A stretch of 64,000 nucleotides of DNA from Crenobacter cavernae (GCF_003355495.1 NZ_CP031337.1:310001-374000), one strand, 5' to 3'. Positions 32,042-41,318 are shown, counted from the stretch's first letter. The notes: generated by a model not told the origin, from the sequence alone. Numbers and translations: made by a program.

Positions 32042-33088
32042 TTAACACGCGGCGGCGGTCATCTTGAAGATGCCCTGCGCGTTCGAGCTGTCGAAGCGCA
32101 GGTCGCGCTTTTTCTCGCCGGTGGCCTCGTCGATCACGTCGTCGCGCGTGATGAATTCGTAGAACGAACCGGGTACGACGCGCGTCACGCGCTTGCCGTC
32201 GGCGGCGATGAATTCGCGCTCGACCTGACTCGCCTTGAACGCGGTCTGGCGCACGGTGCCGTTGGCCGACACCTCGACCTTGTCCTTGATCGGCAGGCCG
32301 CGCGCGCGCAGCTCGTCGGCGAGCGAGAACACGTCGCTCACGTGGTCGGTCGCGTGGTTGAACGCGTTGCCTTCGGTGGAGATCCACGCCATCTCGGCCG
32401 ATTCGGCGAGCAGCGTCTCGTAAGCTTCGACGCTAGGCGTGGCGTGCTGCACGGCGAAGCAGCCTACGAGCTTGGGCAACAGCTCTGCGGCGTCGTCGAA
32501 AGGCAGCGAACGGGTCTCGGCCAAGGTGGCGAGCAGCGCCTTGGCGCGCGCGTCGAGCGGGTCGCGCGAGGTGCCGACGACCTGCTTCACCGCGTCCTGG
32601 AACGCCGGCGAAAATTGATCGGTATGCAGTTCGGACACGAAGAACTGCGCGACCGACTCGGGCGCGTCGATATGGCAGTAGGCGCGGCCGGTCATCTTGA
32701 GTTTCGCCAGCGGGTAGAGGCCGGCGACGGCAAAGCCGAGCGGCTCGAGGAAGCGCTTGAACGCCAGTTCGCCGGTCGGCAGCGCGCCGGTATCGGTGCC
32801 GGCAACCGTGCGCAGCGCGCCGTGGTCGAACACCACCTTGCCGCCGGCTTCGAGCTTGTCGGCGACGTAGGCCTTGCCCTCGGGCACCGCGTCGAGGTTC
32901 TTCGCGAACAGCAGCATGTTCATCGCCTGCGCGACGATCACGCGCGGCACGTTGGCCGAGCACTCGGCCAACAGTTTCGCGTCGACTTCGATCATGTTGA
33001 ACAGCTCGGCGGCCTTGTCGCGGCCGGCGGCCTTTTCCAGCAGTTTCCCCAGTTGCGTGTTCTCGAAGCCCTGCCCTGCCTGTGCCAT
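32042..33088 (-). CDS. hglS: DUF1338 family 2-oxoadipate dioxygenase/decarboxylase (HglS/YdcJ type)
   Basis: This 348-residue protein has the VOC-like metal site expected for HglS: His89 with Arg93 in VFDHGALRT, a second histidine in NAFNHATDHVSD (His245 or His249) and Glu311 in GSFYEFITR. HglS converts 2-oxoadipate plus O2 to D-2-hydroxyglutarate and CO2 in lysine breakdown. It is shorter than the pseudomonad enzyme (about 460 residues as I recall), so it belongs to a compact branch and its activity should be tested. The aminotransferase starts 10 bases after its stop. Confidence 0.8.
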   Translation of the reverse strand: MAQAGQGFENTQLGKLLEKAAGRDKAAELFNMIEVDAKLLAECSANVPRVIVAQAMNMLLFAKNLDAVPEGKAYVADKLEAGGKVVFDHGALRTVAGTDTGALPTGELAFKRFLEPLGFAVAGLYPLAKLKMTGRAYCHIDAPESVAQFFVSELHTDQFSPAFQDAVKQVVGTSRDPLDARAKALLATLAETRSLPFDDAAELLPKLVGCFAVQHATPSVEAYETLLAESAEMAWISTEGNAFNHATDHVSDVFSLADELRARGLPIKDKVEVSANGTVRQTAFKASQVEREFIAADGKRVTRVVPGSFYEFITRDDVIDEATGEKKRDLRFDSSNAQGIFKMTAAAC

Positions 33089-33201
33089 ATCGGAATACCT
33101 TTCACTCGGGCGTCCGGCGGGCCTATCCCGCCGCTTCTGCCGCCTTGACGGGAAAATCTTAATCCTTTTGCGACGAGTCTCAAGCGATGTATTCTGCTGA
33201 C

Positions 33202-33222
33202 TTCATTCGTAAAAATCATGAA
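33202..33222. promoter_or_regulatory. T-N11-A type palindrome in the hglS/lysR divergent promoter
   Basis: TTCAT (33202-33206), 11 bases, ATGAA (33218-33222): a symmetric LysR-type box (T-N11-A) ending 5 bases before the lysR start. Binding here would repress lysR itself. The activating site for hglS is not obvious in the remaining 110 bases. Confidence 0.45.
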
Positions 33223-33227
33223 CCCGC

Positions 33228-34118
33228 ATGCGACGCACCCTTCCCTCGCTGATGGCGCTGCAATGCTTCGACGCCGCCGTCAGACATCTCAGTTTCACGC
33301 GCGCCGCCGAAGAACTGAACCTGACGCAAAGCGCGGTCAGCCGGCAGATCCGCGCGCTCGAGGACTTCCTCGGACGGCCGCTGTTCGAACGCGTCAAGCA
33401 ACGGCTGGTACTGACCAGCGCCGGCGAAGGCTACGCCGCCGCGATCCGCGACGTGCTCGACCGCGCCGAGGCGGCGACGCTGCAGCTGATGGCGCACGGC
33501 AACGACGGCGGCGTGCTGAGGCTCGCGGTGCTGCCGACCTTTGGTTCGCGCTGGCTGGTGCCGCGCCTCGGCGACTTCGCGCGGCGCCACCCGGACGTCG
33601 AGCTCGACCTCGTCACCCAGGTGCGGCCGTTCGACTTCGACAAGATCGGCGCCGACGCGGCGATCCACTTCGGCCCGGCGCTGTGGCCGGGCGCGACCTG
33701 CCACCGGCTGATGGGAGAAGCGATCGTGCCGGTATGCTCGCCGGCACTGCTTAAGGGCAAGAAGGGACTAGCCGACGCGCGCGAACTCGCCGGCTTCACG
33801 CTGTTGCAGCACACGACGCGCCCGCAGGCGTGGAACGAATGGCTGCACGCGGCCGGCGTCGACGACGTCGACGGCCTGAAGGGCCCGCGCTTCGAGCAGA
33901 TCTACATGGTGATCCAGGCGGCGATCGCCGGCCTCGGCGTCGCGGTGCTGCCGCACTTCCTGGTCGAAGAGGAACTGAGGGACGGACGGCTGGTGGTCGC
34001 GGTAGACAAGCCGGTGCACAGCCAGCACGCGTACTACCTGGTGCACCCGGCGACCAAGAGCGATCTCTACCCGGTCAGGGCGTTCCGCGAGTGGCTGCTC
34101 GAACAGGTGGGGGCGTAG
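33228..34118 (+). CDS. LysR-family regulator (GcvA-like), probable regulator of the hglS operon
   Basis: This 296-residue protein has the GcvA-type N-terminus LPSLMALQCFDAAVRHLSFTRAAEELNLTQSAVSRQIRALEDFLGRPLF, then an effector domain from about 92 (RLAVLPTFGSRWLVPRL). It is divergent from the hglS-aminotransferase-ydiJ operon, so control of lysine/2-oxoadipate catabolism is the natural guess. It starts at ATG 33228. Confidence 0.85.
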   Translation: MRRTLPSLMALQCFDAAVRHLSFTRAAEELNLTQSAVSRQIRALEDFLGRPLFERVKQRLVLTSAGEGYAAAIRDVLDRAEAATLQLMAHGNDGGVLRLAVLPTFGSRWLVPRLGDFARRHPDVELDLVTQVRPFDFDKIGADAAIHFGPALWPGATCHRLMGEAIVPVCSPALLKGKKGLADARELAGFTLLQHTTRPQAWNEWLHAAGVDDVDGLKGPRFEQIYMVIQAAIAGLGVAVLPHFLVEEELRDGRLVVAVDKPVHSQHAYYLVHPATKSDLYPVRAFREWLLEQVGA

Positions 34119-34125
34119 CAGCCGC

Positions 34126-34473
34126 TCAACGCATATAGGTCAGGTAGGCCCAGCCCGCGGCGATGTTCGACATCAGCGCGACGCCGACCGCGAAGCCGAC
34201 GCCCGACGCCATCTCCCACATCAAGAGCAACTGCCGCGCCGACGGAAAGTCCCGGCCGATCGCGTGCGCGAGCTCGGCGCTACACAGGAGGCCGGTGCAC
34301 AGCACCGCCCACTTGAACAGATAGCCGGGCAGGAGCTGGCGCTGCTCACGGTTGTAGCGGTAGTTCTGCTCGCGCAAGAGAAAGTCCCCGCGCGCCGCGC
34401 TCCTGAAGTGCCGGAACGGCATGTAGTACAGGTAAAGCCGGCGCAGGACTCCACGGTCGATTGTTGTCTGCAT
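34126..34473 (-). CDS. Small membrane protein of unknown function
   Basis: This 115-residue protein starts at ATG 34473, with AAGGAG ten bases upstream. The first half is basic and aromatic (RLYLYYMPFRHFRSAARGDFLLREQNYRYNREQRQ). Two membrane segments follow (about 52-72 and 86-108). It lies between the LysR gene and astD, where Pseudomonas would carry astB, but it shows no similarity to astB. No family is recognised. Confidence 0.6.
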   Translation of the reverse strand: MQTTIDRGVLRRLYLYYMPFRHFRSAARGDFLLREQNYRYNREQRQLLPGYLFKWAVLCTGLLCSAELAHAIGRDFPSARQLLLMWEMASGVGFAVGVALMSNIAAGWAYLTYMR

Positions 34474-34601
34474 GCTTGCCACTCCTTGCGTACCGGACCC
34501 GTCCGCCCGGGACTGACCGGCAAGCCCGGGCGGCGCGGGTCGCATTCTTGAATATAGGCCGCACCGGCGGCGCAGACAGTCCGCGGCAACGCGCAAAACG
34601 C

Positions 34602-34630
34602 AAAAAAACGGCCCGACGTCCGCCGGGCCG
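34602..34630 (-). terminator. Terminator of the ast operon
   Basis: On the minus strand CGGCCCG and CGGGCCG arms around GCGGACGT are followed by a seven-base T-run (34608-34602), about 30 bases after the astD stop. This confirms that the operon ends at astD. Confidence 0.8.
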
Positions 34631-34660
34631 AAATCCCTCATCGCACGCTCAATCCCTTGC

Positions 34661-36124
34661 TTAGAACTTCATCCCCGGCGACAGCTGCGCCGGCATCGTC
34701 AGCGCCTCGGCCTCGACCGACGCCATCGGGTACGCGCAGTAGTCGGCCGCGTAGTAGGCGCCCGGGCGGTGGTTGCCCGAGTTGCCGACGCCGCCGAAAG
34801 GCGCGGCCGACGACGCGCCGTTGGTAGGCTTGTTCCAGTTGACCACGCCGGCGCGGATCTCCCGGTTGAAGCGCTGCCACAGCGCCGCATCGTCGGCCAG
34901 GAGCGCCGCTGACAGGCCGTATTCGGTGTCGTTGGCGAGTTCCAGCGCGAGGTCGAAGTCGCGGTAGCGGATGATCTGCGTCAGCGGGCCGAAGTATTCG
35001 TCGTCCGGCAGTTCGGCCACGCCGGTCACGTCGAGGATGGCCGGCGTGACGAAGGCCTTGCCGTCCTCTAGCTGACGCATTTCAAGAACCGGCGTGGCGC
35101 CCAGCCCGATCAGCCGTGCCTGCGCGGCGAGCATGCCTTGCGCGGCCTTCAGCGACACCATCGCGCCCATGAACGGTTGCGGCTCGGCGTCGAACGCACC
35201 GACGGTCAGTTGCGACGCGACCTCGGCCAACCTGGCGACGAAGCGGTCGCCGAATTCGCCGTGCGGCACCAGCATGCGGCGCGCGCAGGTGCAGCGCTGG
35301 CCGGCCGACAGGAAGGCCGACTGGATCGCGTGGTGGACGGCGGCGTCGAGGTTCGCCGTCTCGGCGACGACGAGAGGGTTGTTGCCGCCCATCTCTAGCG
35401 CGAGCATGAAGCCCGGGCGGCCGGCGAACTGCTTGTGCAGCGCGATGCCGGTCGCCGAGCTGCCGGTGAACAGCAGGCCGTCGATATCCTTATGCTGCGA
35501 CAGCGCGACGCCGGTGTCGCGCTCGCCCTGCACCAGGTTGAGCACGCCGGCCGGCAGGCCGGCCTTGTCCCACAGCTTGACTGCAAGCTCGGCCACGAGC
35601 GGCGTCAGTTCGGACGGCTTGAACACCACGGTGTTGCCGGCGATCAGCGCCGGCACGATATGGCCGTTCGGCAGGTGGCCGGGGAAGTTGTACGGGCCGT
35701 ACACCGCCATCACGCCGTGCGGACGGTGGCGCAGCACGGCCTTGTCGCCGGCGAGATCGCCGGTGCGCTCCCCCGTTCTCTCATCATGCGACTTGATCGA
35801 GATCTCGACCTTGCCGACCATCGCAGTGACTTCCTGGCGCGACTCCCACAAGGGCTTGCCGGTCTCTGCGCCGATCGCGCGCGCCAGCTCTTCCTTATGT
35901 TGGCCGAGCAGCTCGGCGAAGTTGCGCACGATGGCGACGCGCTCTTCCAGTTTGGTGCGGCGCCACGGCGTGAACGCGCGGCGCGCGGCGTCGACCGCCA
36001 GCGCGATGTCGGCCTCGTCGGCGGCGTGGCCGGTCCACACCGGCTCGTTGGTCGCCGGGTTCAGCGACACGAACTCGGCGCCGCGGCCTGCACGCCAGAC
36101 GCCATCAATAAACAATTGGGACAT
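34661..36124 (-). CDS. astD: Succinylglutamate-semialdehyde dehydrogenase AstD
   Basis: This 487-residue ALDH of the arginine succinyltransferase (AST) pathway oxidises N-succinylglutamate semialdehyde. Seen: GPYNFPGHLPNGHIVPALIAGN, LALEMGGNNPLVV (general base Glu) and catalytic Cys in SAGQRCTCARR, an arrangement specific to AstD. It follows aruG by 4 bases. Ala-Arg-Leu-Ala-Glu includes AGG TTG GCC GAG, an in-frame repeat copy at 35222. Confidence 0.95.
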   Translation of the reverse strand: MSQLFIDGVWRAGRGAEFVSLNPATNEPVWTGHAADEADIALAVDAARRAFTPWRRTKLEERVAIVRNFAELLGQHKEELARAIGAETGKPLWESRQEVTAMVGKVEISIKSHDERTGERTGDLAGDKAVLRHRPHGVMAVYGPYNFPGHLPNGHIVPALIAGNTVVFKPSELTPLVAELAVKLWDKAGLPAGVLNLVQGERDTGVALSQHKDIDGLLFTGSSATGIALHKQFAGRPGFMLALEMGGNNPLVVAETANLDAAVHHAIQSAFLSAGQRCTCARRMLVPHGEFGDRFVARLAEVASQLTVGAFDAEPQPFMGAMVSLKAAQGMLAAQARLIGLGATPVLEMRQLEDGKAFVTPAILDVTGVAELPDDEYFGPLTQIIRYRDFDLALELANDTEYGLSAALLADDAALWQRFNREIRAGVVNWNKPTNGASSAAPFGGVGNSGNHRPGAYYAADYCAYPMASVEAEALTMPAQLSPGMKF

Positions 36125-36128
36125 GGGT

Positions 36129-37157
36129 TTACCTCTTTGTCGGGTAGAGCGTCATCGCGCGCACCGTGTCGCCGCCGGCCACGCGCAAGGCGCGCGCCTC
36201 TTCGGGGCTCAGACACAGCACGTCGTCGCAAAGGTTGGCCGAGACCTGCATCACGCGAAAATCCTCGAGCGAACCGTTGGCGACCAGGTAGCGCTCGCCG
36301 TCGGCGCGTGCGACGTCTGCGATCTCGACCGGCAGCACGCGGCTGTCGTGCATCACGCGCAAGGCGTCGACGCGCGACTCGAGCACCGGGCCGCCCTCGA
36401 AGATGTCGAGGTGGCCTTCCATGCGCAGCCCTTCGGCTTCGAGCAAACGACGCGCCGGTTCGGTGTCGGCATGCGTCTTGCCGATGCATTCGCGCGCGTC
36501 GTCGGGCAGGAAGTCGACGTACACCGGGTAGCGCGGCATCAGCTCGGCGAGGAAGGACTTCTTGCCGAGCGCGACGAGGCGGTCAGCCTCGTGGAAGTCG
36601 ATCTGGTAGAAGTGCGCGCCGAGCGCGTTCCAGAACGGCGACTCGCCGTTCTCGTCGAAGTGGCCGCGCATCTCGGCGCAGATGTGTTCGGCGAAGCGTT
36701 CGGGAAACTGCGCGAGGAATAGGAAGCGCGACTTCGACAACAGCGCACCGTTGCCGCCGCCGCGGAACTCGGGGTCGAGGAACAGCGTGCACAGCTCCGA
36801 ATAGCCGGTCAGCCCGTGCGACATGTAGAGCTTGTCCATCTTCGTCCAGGTGCCGAGTTCGCGGCTCGCGTGCACGAAGCTGTCCATCCGGTAGGTGTAG
36901 AACGGCTGCTCGAGGCCGACCGCGACCTCGAGACCGCAGACGCCTGCGACGCGGCCGCTGTCGCTGTCCTCCATCACGAACAGATAGCCCTGCTCGGCCA
37001 AGGTCGCCGTTCCGTCAACGGTGCGACGCACGCGCTCGAGGCGCGCGCCCTGCGCGTCGGCGTCGGGCTTCAGCGTGGTCATGCCCGGGCCGGCCTTGTG
37101 GGCCAGGTCGACCAGCGCGGCGACGTCGTCGGGCCGGCTCATACGCATCACGATCAT
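36129..37157 (-). CDS. aruG: Arginine N-succinyltransferase, beta subunit (AruG)
   Basis: This 342-residue AstA-family protein (GNAT-like) opens with MIVMRMSRPDDVAALVDLAHKAGPGMTTL and carries LYMSHGLTGYSELCTLFLDPEFRGGGNG and FPERFAEHICAEMRGHFDENGESPFWNALG. With AruF it forms the heteromeric arginine/ornithine succinyltransferase of Pseudomonas type, using succinyl-CoA. Its start overlaps the aruF stop by 4 bases, a sign of coupled translation and fixed stoichiometry. The start is ATG 37157; upstream in-frame sequence belongs to aruF. Confidence 0.93.
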   Translation of the reverse strand: MIVMRMSRPDDVAALVDLAHKAGPGMTTLKPDADAQGARLERVRRTVDGTATLAEQGYLFVMEDSDSGRVAGVCGLEVAVGLEQPFYTYRMDSFVHASRELGTWTKMDKLYMSHGLTGYSELCTLFLDPEFRGGGNGALLSKSRFLFLAQFPERFAEHICAEMRGHFDENGESPFWNALGAHFYQIDFHEADRLVALGKKSFLAELMPRYPVYVDFLPDDARECIGKTHADTEPARRLLEAEGLRMEGHLDIFEGGPVLESRVDALRVMHDSRVLPVEIADVARADGERYLVANGSLEDFRVMQVSANLCDDVLCLSPEEARALRVAGGDTVRAMTLYPTKR

Positions 37158-38206
37158 GGGCGGGCCCTCCCGTTGTTCAAGCGCACGCAGCGCACCTCGT
37201 CGCCGTCGGCGATCTCGAGCACGTCGGCGGCCGCCTGCGGCAGCACCACCTCGGCGTACAGACGCGCCGGCAGCCTTACGATGACCGCGCGGAAGTCCTC
37301 GGTCAGCGTGTTGCTGACCATATAGGGCAAGAGCTCGTCGGCGTCGCCCGCCGCGTCTCCGCGCAGCGCGACGAAGAGCTCGCTGTGGCGCACCGAATGG
37401 CACAGGTCGAGCGCCGCGGTCAGCACCGGGCCGGCGTCGAAGATGTCGACGAAACGGTCCGGCTCCAGCCCCTCGTCGACGTGGCAGCGGTAGGGCACGC
37501 GCGCGTCCGGGTGCGGCTCGCCCATCACGCGCTGCGCTTCGCCCGACAACAGCGGCACGTAGAGCGGGTCGGCCGGCATCATCTCGGCGATGAAGGTGCG
37601 GCCGCGCCCGCCCGACGCGATCTCCATCTGAGTGAAGTCGCGGCCGAAGAACTTGCGCCCGACGCCTTCCCAGAAAGGCGAGTGGCCGTTCTCGTCGGCG
37701 ACGCCCGGCAGCACGGTGAAGATCGCGTCGGTGAAGCGCTGGCGGTGCTGCGCGGCGAACATCAGCCGCGCGCGCGACAACAGGTCGGGCACGTGCTCGG
37801 CCAAGGTGAACGCCTCGCTGTCCAGATAGAAGCCTGTCAGCCGGCTGCGCCCGGTCAGCTCGTGCGACATCGCCAGCACGTGGATGCGGCGGTTGACGCG
37901 CAATTCCGGCGACGCGTGGACGACGACGTCGTTGCGGAACGCATAGAACGGCTCGGAAAAGCCGGCGATCGCGACGATGCCGGCGGTGCCGTGCAGGCGC
38001 CCGGTGTCCGAGTCCTCGAGCACGAAGAGGTAGCCCTCCTCGCCCGGGTAGTCGGCGTCGGCGCGCAGCGAATGGATCGAATGGCTGACCAGCTCCTGCA
38101 GCCGCTGCCGATCGGGCGGCAGCGAGTGCAGGATCGGACCTCTCGAGCGCGCCATGCGCTCGATCTGGTCGAGGTCGGACAGTTTGCTCGGTCTGACGAA
38201 GAGCAT
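37154..38206 (-). CDS. aruF: Arginine N-succinyltransferase, alpha subunit (AruF)
   Basis: This 350-residue AstA paralogue of the next gene has GFSEPFYAFRNDVVVHASPEL, LAMSHELTGRSRLTGFYLD and DENGHSPFWEGVG. The order astC-aruF-aruG-astD equals that of Pseudomonas aruCFGD. Two tandem AstA genes mean the organism uses the heteromeric enzyme, unlike E. coli with a single AstA. Confidence 0.93.
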   Translation of the reverse strand: MLFVRPSKLSDLDQIERMARSRGPILHSLPPDRQRLQELVSHSIHSLRADADYPGEEGYLFVLEDSDTGRLHGTAGIVAIAGFSEPFYAFRNDVVVHASPELRVNRRIHVLAMSHELTGRSRLTGFYLDSEAFTLAEHVPDLLSRARLMFAAQHRQRFTDAIFTVLPGVADENGHSPFWEGVGRKFFGRDFTQMEIASGGRGRTFIAEMMPADPLYVPLLSGEAQRVMGEPHPDARVPYRCHVDEGLEPDRFVDIFDAGPVLTAALDLCHSVRHSELFVALRGDAAGDADELLPYMVSNTLTEDFRAVIVRLPARLYAEVVLPQAAADVLEIADGDEVRCVRLNNGRARP

Positions 38207-38222
38207 GGCGGCCTCTCGGTAT

Positions 38223-39446
38223 TTAAACGGACTGAGCCGCGAGCACTTCGGCGACCACCGCCTCGAAGCGCTTGAGGCCCTCTTGCAGGTCGTCCTCGGG
38301 GATGACCAGCGACGGCGCGAAACGGACGACGTTGGGACCGGCGACCAGGATCACGAGGCCGTGCTTCGCGCCGACGTTGACGAAGTCCTTGGACTTGCCG
38401 GCCAGCTCGCCGGTGAGCTCGGCGCCGATCAACAGGCCCGCGCCGCGCACGTCGCGAAACACGCGTTGCGTCTCGTTGATGCGCGCGAGGCCGTCTACGA
38501 TCAGGTCGTGGCGGCGCTTCACGCCGTCGAGCACTTCCGGCGTGTTCACCAGTTCGATCACCTTGTCGGCGACCACGCACGCGAGCGGGTTGCCGCCGTA
38601 GGTCGAGCCATGCGTGCCGACGACGAAGGACGCGGCGATCTTCTTCGTCGTCAGCATCGCGCCGACCGGGAAGCCGTTGCCGAGCGCCTTGGCGCTGGTC
38701 AGGATGTCCGGCGTCACGCCGTAGCCCATATAGGCGAACAGCGAACCCGAGCGGCCGACGCCGATCTGCACCTCGTCGAAGATCAGCAAGGCGCCGTGCT
38801 TGTCGCACAGCTCGCGCAGCTTCTTCAGGTATTCCGGGCTCGCCGGCAGCACGCCGCCCTCGCCCTGCACCGGCTCGACGATCACCGCGCAGGTGTTACC
38901 GTCGATCGCCGCCTCGGCGGCGGCGAGGTTGTTGAATTCGATGTGGTCCAGGTCGCCCGGCAGCGGCGCGAAGCCCTCGGTGTACTTGGGCTGGCCGCCG
39001 ACGCTGACGGTGAACAGCGTGCGGCCGTGAAAGGACTGCTTGCACGAGACGATCTTGGTTTTTTCTGCGCCGAAGTGGTCGAACGCGTAGCGGCGCGCGA
39101 GCTTCAGCGCGGCCTCGTTGGCCTCGGCGCCGCTGTTGCTGAAGAACACGCGCTCGGCGAAGGTCGACTCGGTAAGACGGCGCGCGAGGCGCAGCGCCGG
39201 CTCGTTGGTGAAGGTGTTGGAGAGGTGCCAGAGGCGGTCGACCTGCTCGTGCAGCACGCGGGTCAGCTCCGGGTGCAGGTGGCCGAGGCTGGTCACCGCA
39301 ATGCCGGAGGCGAAGTCGATATATTCGTTGCCGTCCTGGTCCCACAGGCGCGAGCCCTTGCCGGAAACCGGAATGAATGCGGCCGGCGAATAATTGGGCA
39401 CCATGACTTCATCGAAAGTCTGGCGGTTAACGATAGCGGACGACAT
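38223..39446 (-). CDS. astC: Succinylornithine/acetylornithine aminotransferase AstC (AruC)
   Basis: This 407-residue class III aminotransferase has FSNSGAEANEAALKLARRYAFDHFG, VIVEPVQGEGGV and the PLP lysine in ILTSAKALGNGFPVGAML. It removes the alpha/delta amino group of N-succinylornithine in the AST pathway and can double as ArgD. The start is ATG 39446, with GGAG six bases upstream; an ArgR-type half-site lies just beyond at 39463-39478. Confidence 0.93.
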   Translation of the reverse strand: MSSAIVNRQTFDEVMVPNYSPAAFIPVSGKGSRLWDQDGNEYIDFASGIAVTSLGHLHPELTRVLHEQVDRLWHLSNTFTNEPALRLARRLTESTFAERVFFSNSGAEANEAALKLARRYAFDHFGAEKTKIVSCKQSFHGRTLFTVSVGGQPKYTEGFAPLPGDLDHIEFNNLAAAEAAIDGNTCAVIVEPVQGEGGVLPASPEYLKKLRELCDKHGALLIFDEVQIGVGRSGSLFAYMGYGVTPDILTSAKALGNGFPVGAMLTTKKIAASFVVGTHGSTYGGNPLACVVADKVIELVNTPEVLDGVKRRHDLIVDGLARINETQRVFRDVRGAGLLIGAELTGELAGKSKDFVNVGAKHGLVILVAGPNVVRFAPSLVIPEDDLQEGLKRFEAVVAEVLAAQSV

Positions 39447-39462
39447 GGAATCTCCTTCTGGC

Positions 39463-39478
39463 TTTATCGGATGCGACA
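39463..39478 (-). promoter_or_regulatory. ArgR-type half-site in the astC promoter
   Basis: The minus strand reads TGTCGC-N8-AA (39478 to 39463), the half-site reported for the AraC-family ArgR of Pseudomonas aeruginosa. A second, poorer half-site (TGGCCG...AA) lies 20 bases upstream, close to the expected direct-repeat spacing. It is 17-32 bases from the astC start. Confidence 0.5.
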
Positions 39479-39561
39479 GACCGATTCTATTCCGGCCATT
39501 TTTTGCCACATCCGTAAAAACGACACGGGGCTTTCTATTTCTGCCATGGTGCTTATTCGAA

Positions 39562-40536
39562 TCACGGTTTTTCGCCGCCGCTCATTTCGGCTAGCAGACG
39601 TTCTTCACGCGGTGCCATACCGAAATGGGAACGATAAACGGTGGAAAAATGAGGACCGGAAGAAAAACCGCAAGACAGGCCGATCTGCGCGACCGACTTA
39701 TTGGTCCGCTGCAATAAGGTGCGCGCCTTTTCCAGGCGCAATTGCAGGTAATAACGCGACGGCGCGATATCGAGGTACTGCTTGAACAGCCGTTCGAGGT
39801 GACGACGCGACTGGCCGGTGAAGCGCGCGATCTCGTCGGTGGTCAGCGGCTCCTCGATATTGGCCTCCATCAGCATCACCGCCTCGGTGAGCTTCGGCTG
39901 GCGCTCGCCGAGCCGGTTCGCCAGCGGCACGCGCTGGCGCTCGTTGCTCGCACGGATGCGCTCGGCGCACAACGCTTCGGCGATGGCCTCGGCCAACGTC
40001 GCGCCGTGCCACCGGCCGATCAGCGCCAAGACGCCGTCGAGCACGGCGAGGCCGCCGCCGCTCGAGAAGCGGTCGCGGTCGATCTCGAACACGTGCTGGC
40101 TTGCGATCACCTTGCGGAAGCGCTCGGCAAAAGCCGCGTTCTCCTGCCAGTGTATCGTCGCGCGGTAGCCGTCGAGCACGCCGGCGGCGGCGAGCCACCA
40201 GGCGCCGGCGTGCACGCCGCCCATCAGCGACACGCGCTGCGAAAGGCGCGCGAGCGCGCCCTGCAGAAACACCGCGTCGGCGAAGCCGCCTATCCCCTCG
40301 CTGAGCACGAAGAGCTGCTCGCAGGCCGCGCCGTCGCGCAGCGCGCCGTGCACCGGAAAGGCAAGGCCTCCCGCCAGCGCCACCGGCTCGCCGTCCCACG
40401 AGTAGTACTTCACGTCGTAGAGCTTCTTGCCCGTCAGGCGGTTGGCGAGCGAGAACGGCTCGGCGAGGCAGCCGATGCCGAGCGACGAACAAGGCGGCAA
40501 CAGCACGATCGCGACGCTTGCGGTCTGCTCCATCAT
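39562..40536 (-). CDS. argR: ArgR/AruR-type AraC-family regulator with GATase-like sensor domain
   Basis: This 324-residue protein has an N-terminal DJ-1/PfpI-like domain (about 1-190, with SVAIVLLPPCSSLGIGCLAEPF and GGVHAGAWWLAAAGVLDG) and a C-terminal AraC domain (LTTDEIARFTGQSRRHLERLFKQYLDIAPSRYYLQLRLEKA). This is the layout of P. aeruginosa ArgR, which senses arginine and activates aot, aru and gdh genes. It lies directly after aotP, as in the Pseudomonas aotJQMOP-argR operon. The start is probably ATG 40536; a GTG at 40554 overlaps the aotP stop. Confidence 0.9.
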   Translation of the reverse strand: MMEQTASVAIVLLPPCSSLGIGCLAEPFSLANRLTGKKLYDVKYYSWDGEPVALAGGLAFPVHGALRDGAACEQLFVLSEGIGGFADAVFLQGALARLSQRVSLMGGVHAGAWWLAAAGVLDGYRATIHWQENAAFAERFRKVIASQHVFEIDRDRFSSGGGLAVLDGVLALIGRWHGATLAEAIAEALCAERIRASNERQRVPLANRLGERQPKLTEAVMLMEANIEEPLTTDEIARFTGQSRRHLERLFKQYLDIAPSRYYLQLRLEKARTLLQRTNKSVAQIGLSCGFSSGPHFSTVYRSHFGMAPREERLLAEMSGGEKP

Positions 40537-40550
40537 GCCGCCCGCCGACC

Positions 40551-41318
40551 TCACTTCAGGCTGCCGGTCAGGAACTGCTTGAGGCGCTCGCTTTTCGGCT
40601 GGTTCAGCACCACGTCCGGATGCCCTTCCTCCTCGACACGGCCCTGGTGCAGGAAGACGACGTGGTTCGACACGTTGCGCGCGAAGCCCATCTCGTGCGT
40701 GACGACGACCATGGTGCGGCCCTCCTCGGCCAACGATTGCATCACCTTCAGCACCTCGCCGACCAGTTCCGGGTCGAGCGCGCTGGTCGGCTCGTCGAAC
40801 AGCATCACCTCCGGCTCCATCGCCAGCGCGCGCGCGATCGCGACGCGCTGCTGCATGCCGCCCGACAGGTGCGACGGGTACTTGTCCTCTACGTTAGCCG
40901 GCAGGCCGACCTTGGCCAGGTACTTGCGCGCGCGCGCCTCGGCCTCGGCTCGGCCAACCCCGAGCACGTGCATCGGCGCCTCGACGATGTTCTCCAGCAC
41001 CGTCATGTGCGCCCACAGGTTGAAGTGCTGGAACACCATCGACAGCTTGGTGCGCATCGCCTGCAGCTGCTTCGGGTTGGCGACGCGCAGCGCGCCCTTT
41101 CGATCCTTCTCGGTGCGGATCTCCTCCGAATTCACCGTGATGCGCCCGGCGCACGGCTGCTCGAGGAAGTTGATGCAGCGCAGGAAGGTGCTCTTGCCCG
41201 ACCCGCTCGAACCGATGATGCTGATCACGTCGCCGGCTTTGGCCTTCAGCGACACGCCCTTCAGCACCTCGTGGCTGCCGTATTTCTTGTGCAGATCGTC
41301 AACAATCAACTTGTACAT
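40551..41318 (-). CDS. aotP: Basic amino acid ABC transporter ATP-binding protein AotP/HisP
   Basis: This 255-residue ABC ATPase has Walker A GSSGSGKST (residues 36-44), signature LSGGMQQRVAIARAL and Walker B VMLFDEPTSALDP. It drives arginine/ornithine import with AotQ and AotM. It has the HisP/AotP length with the insert near FQHFNLWAHMTVLENI typical of polar amino acid importers. It is 25 bases after aotM. Confidence 0.93.
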   Translation of the reverse strand: MYKLIVDDLHKKYGSHEVLKGVSLKAKAGDVISIIGSSGSGKSTFLRCINFLEQPCAGRITVNSEEIRTEKDRKGALRVANPKQLQAMRTKLSMVFQHFNLWAHMTVLENIVEAPMHVLGVGRAEAEARARKYLAKVGLPANVEDKYPSHLSGGMQQRVAIARALAMEPEVMLFDEPTSALDPELVGEVLKVMQSLAEEGRTMVVVTHEMGFARNVSNHVVFLHQGRVEEEGHPDVVLNQPKSERLKQFLTGSLK

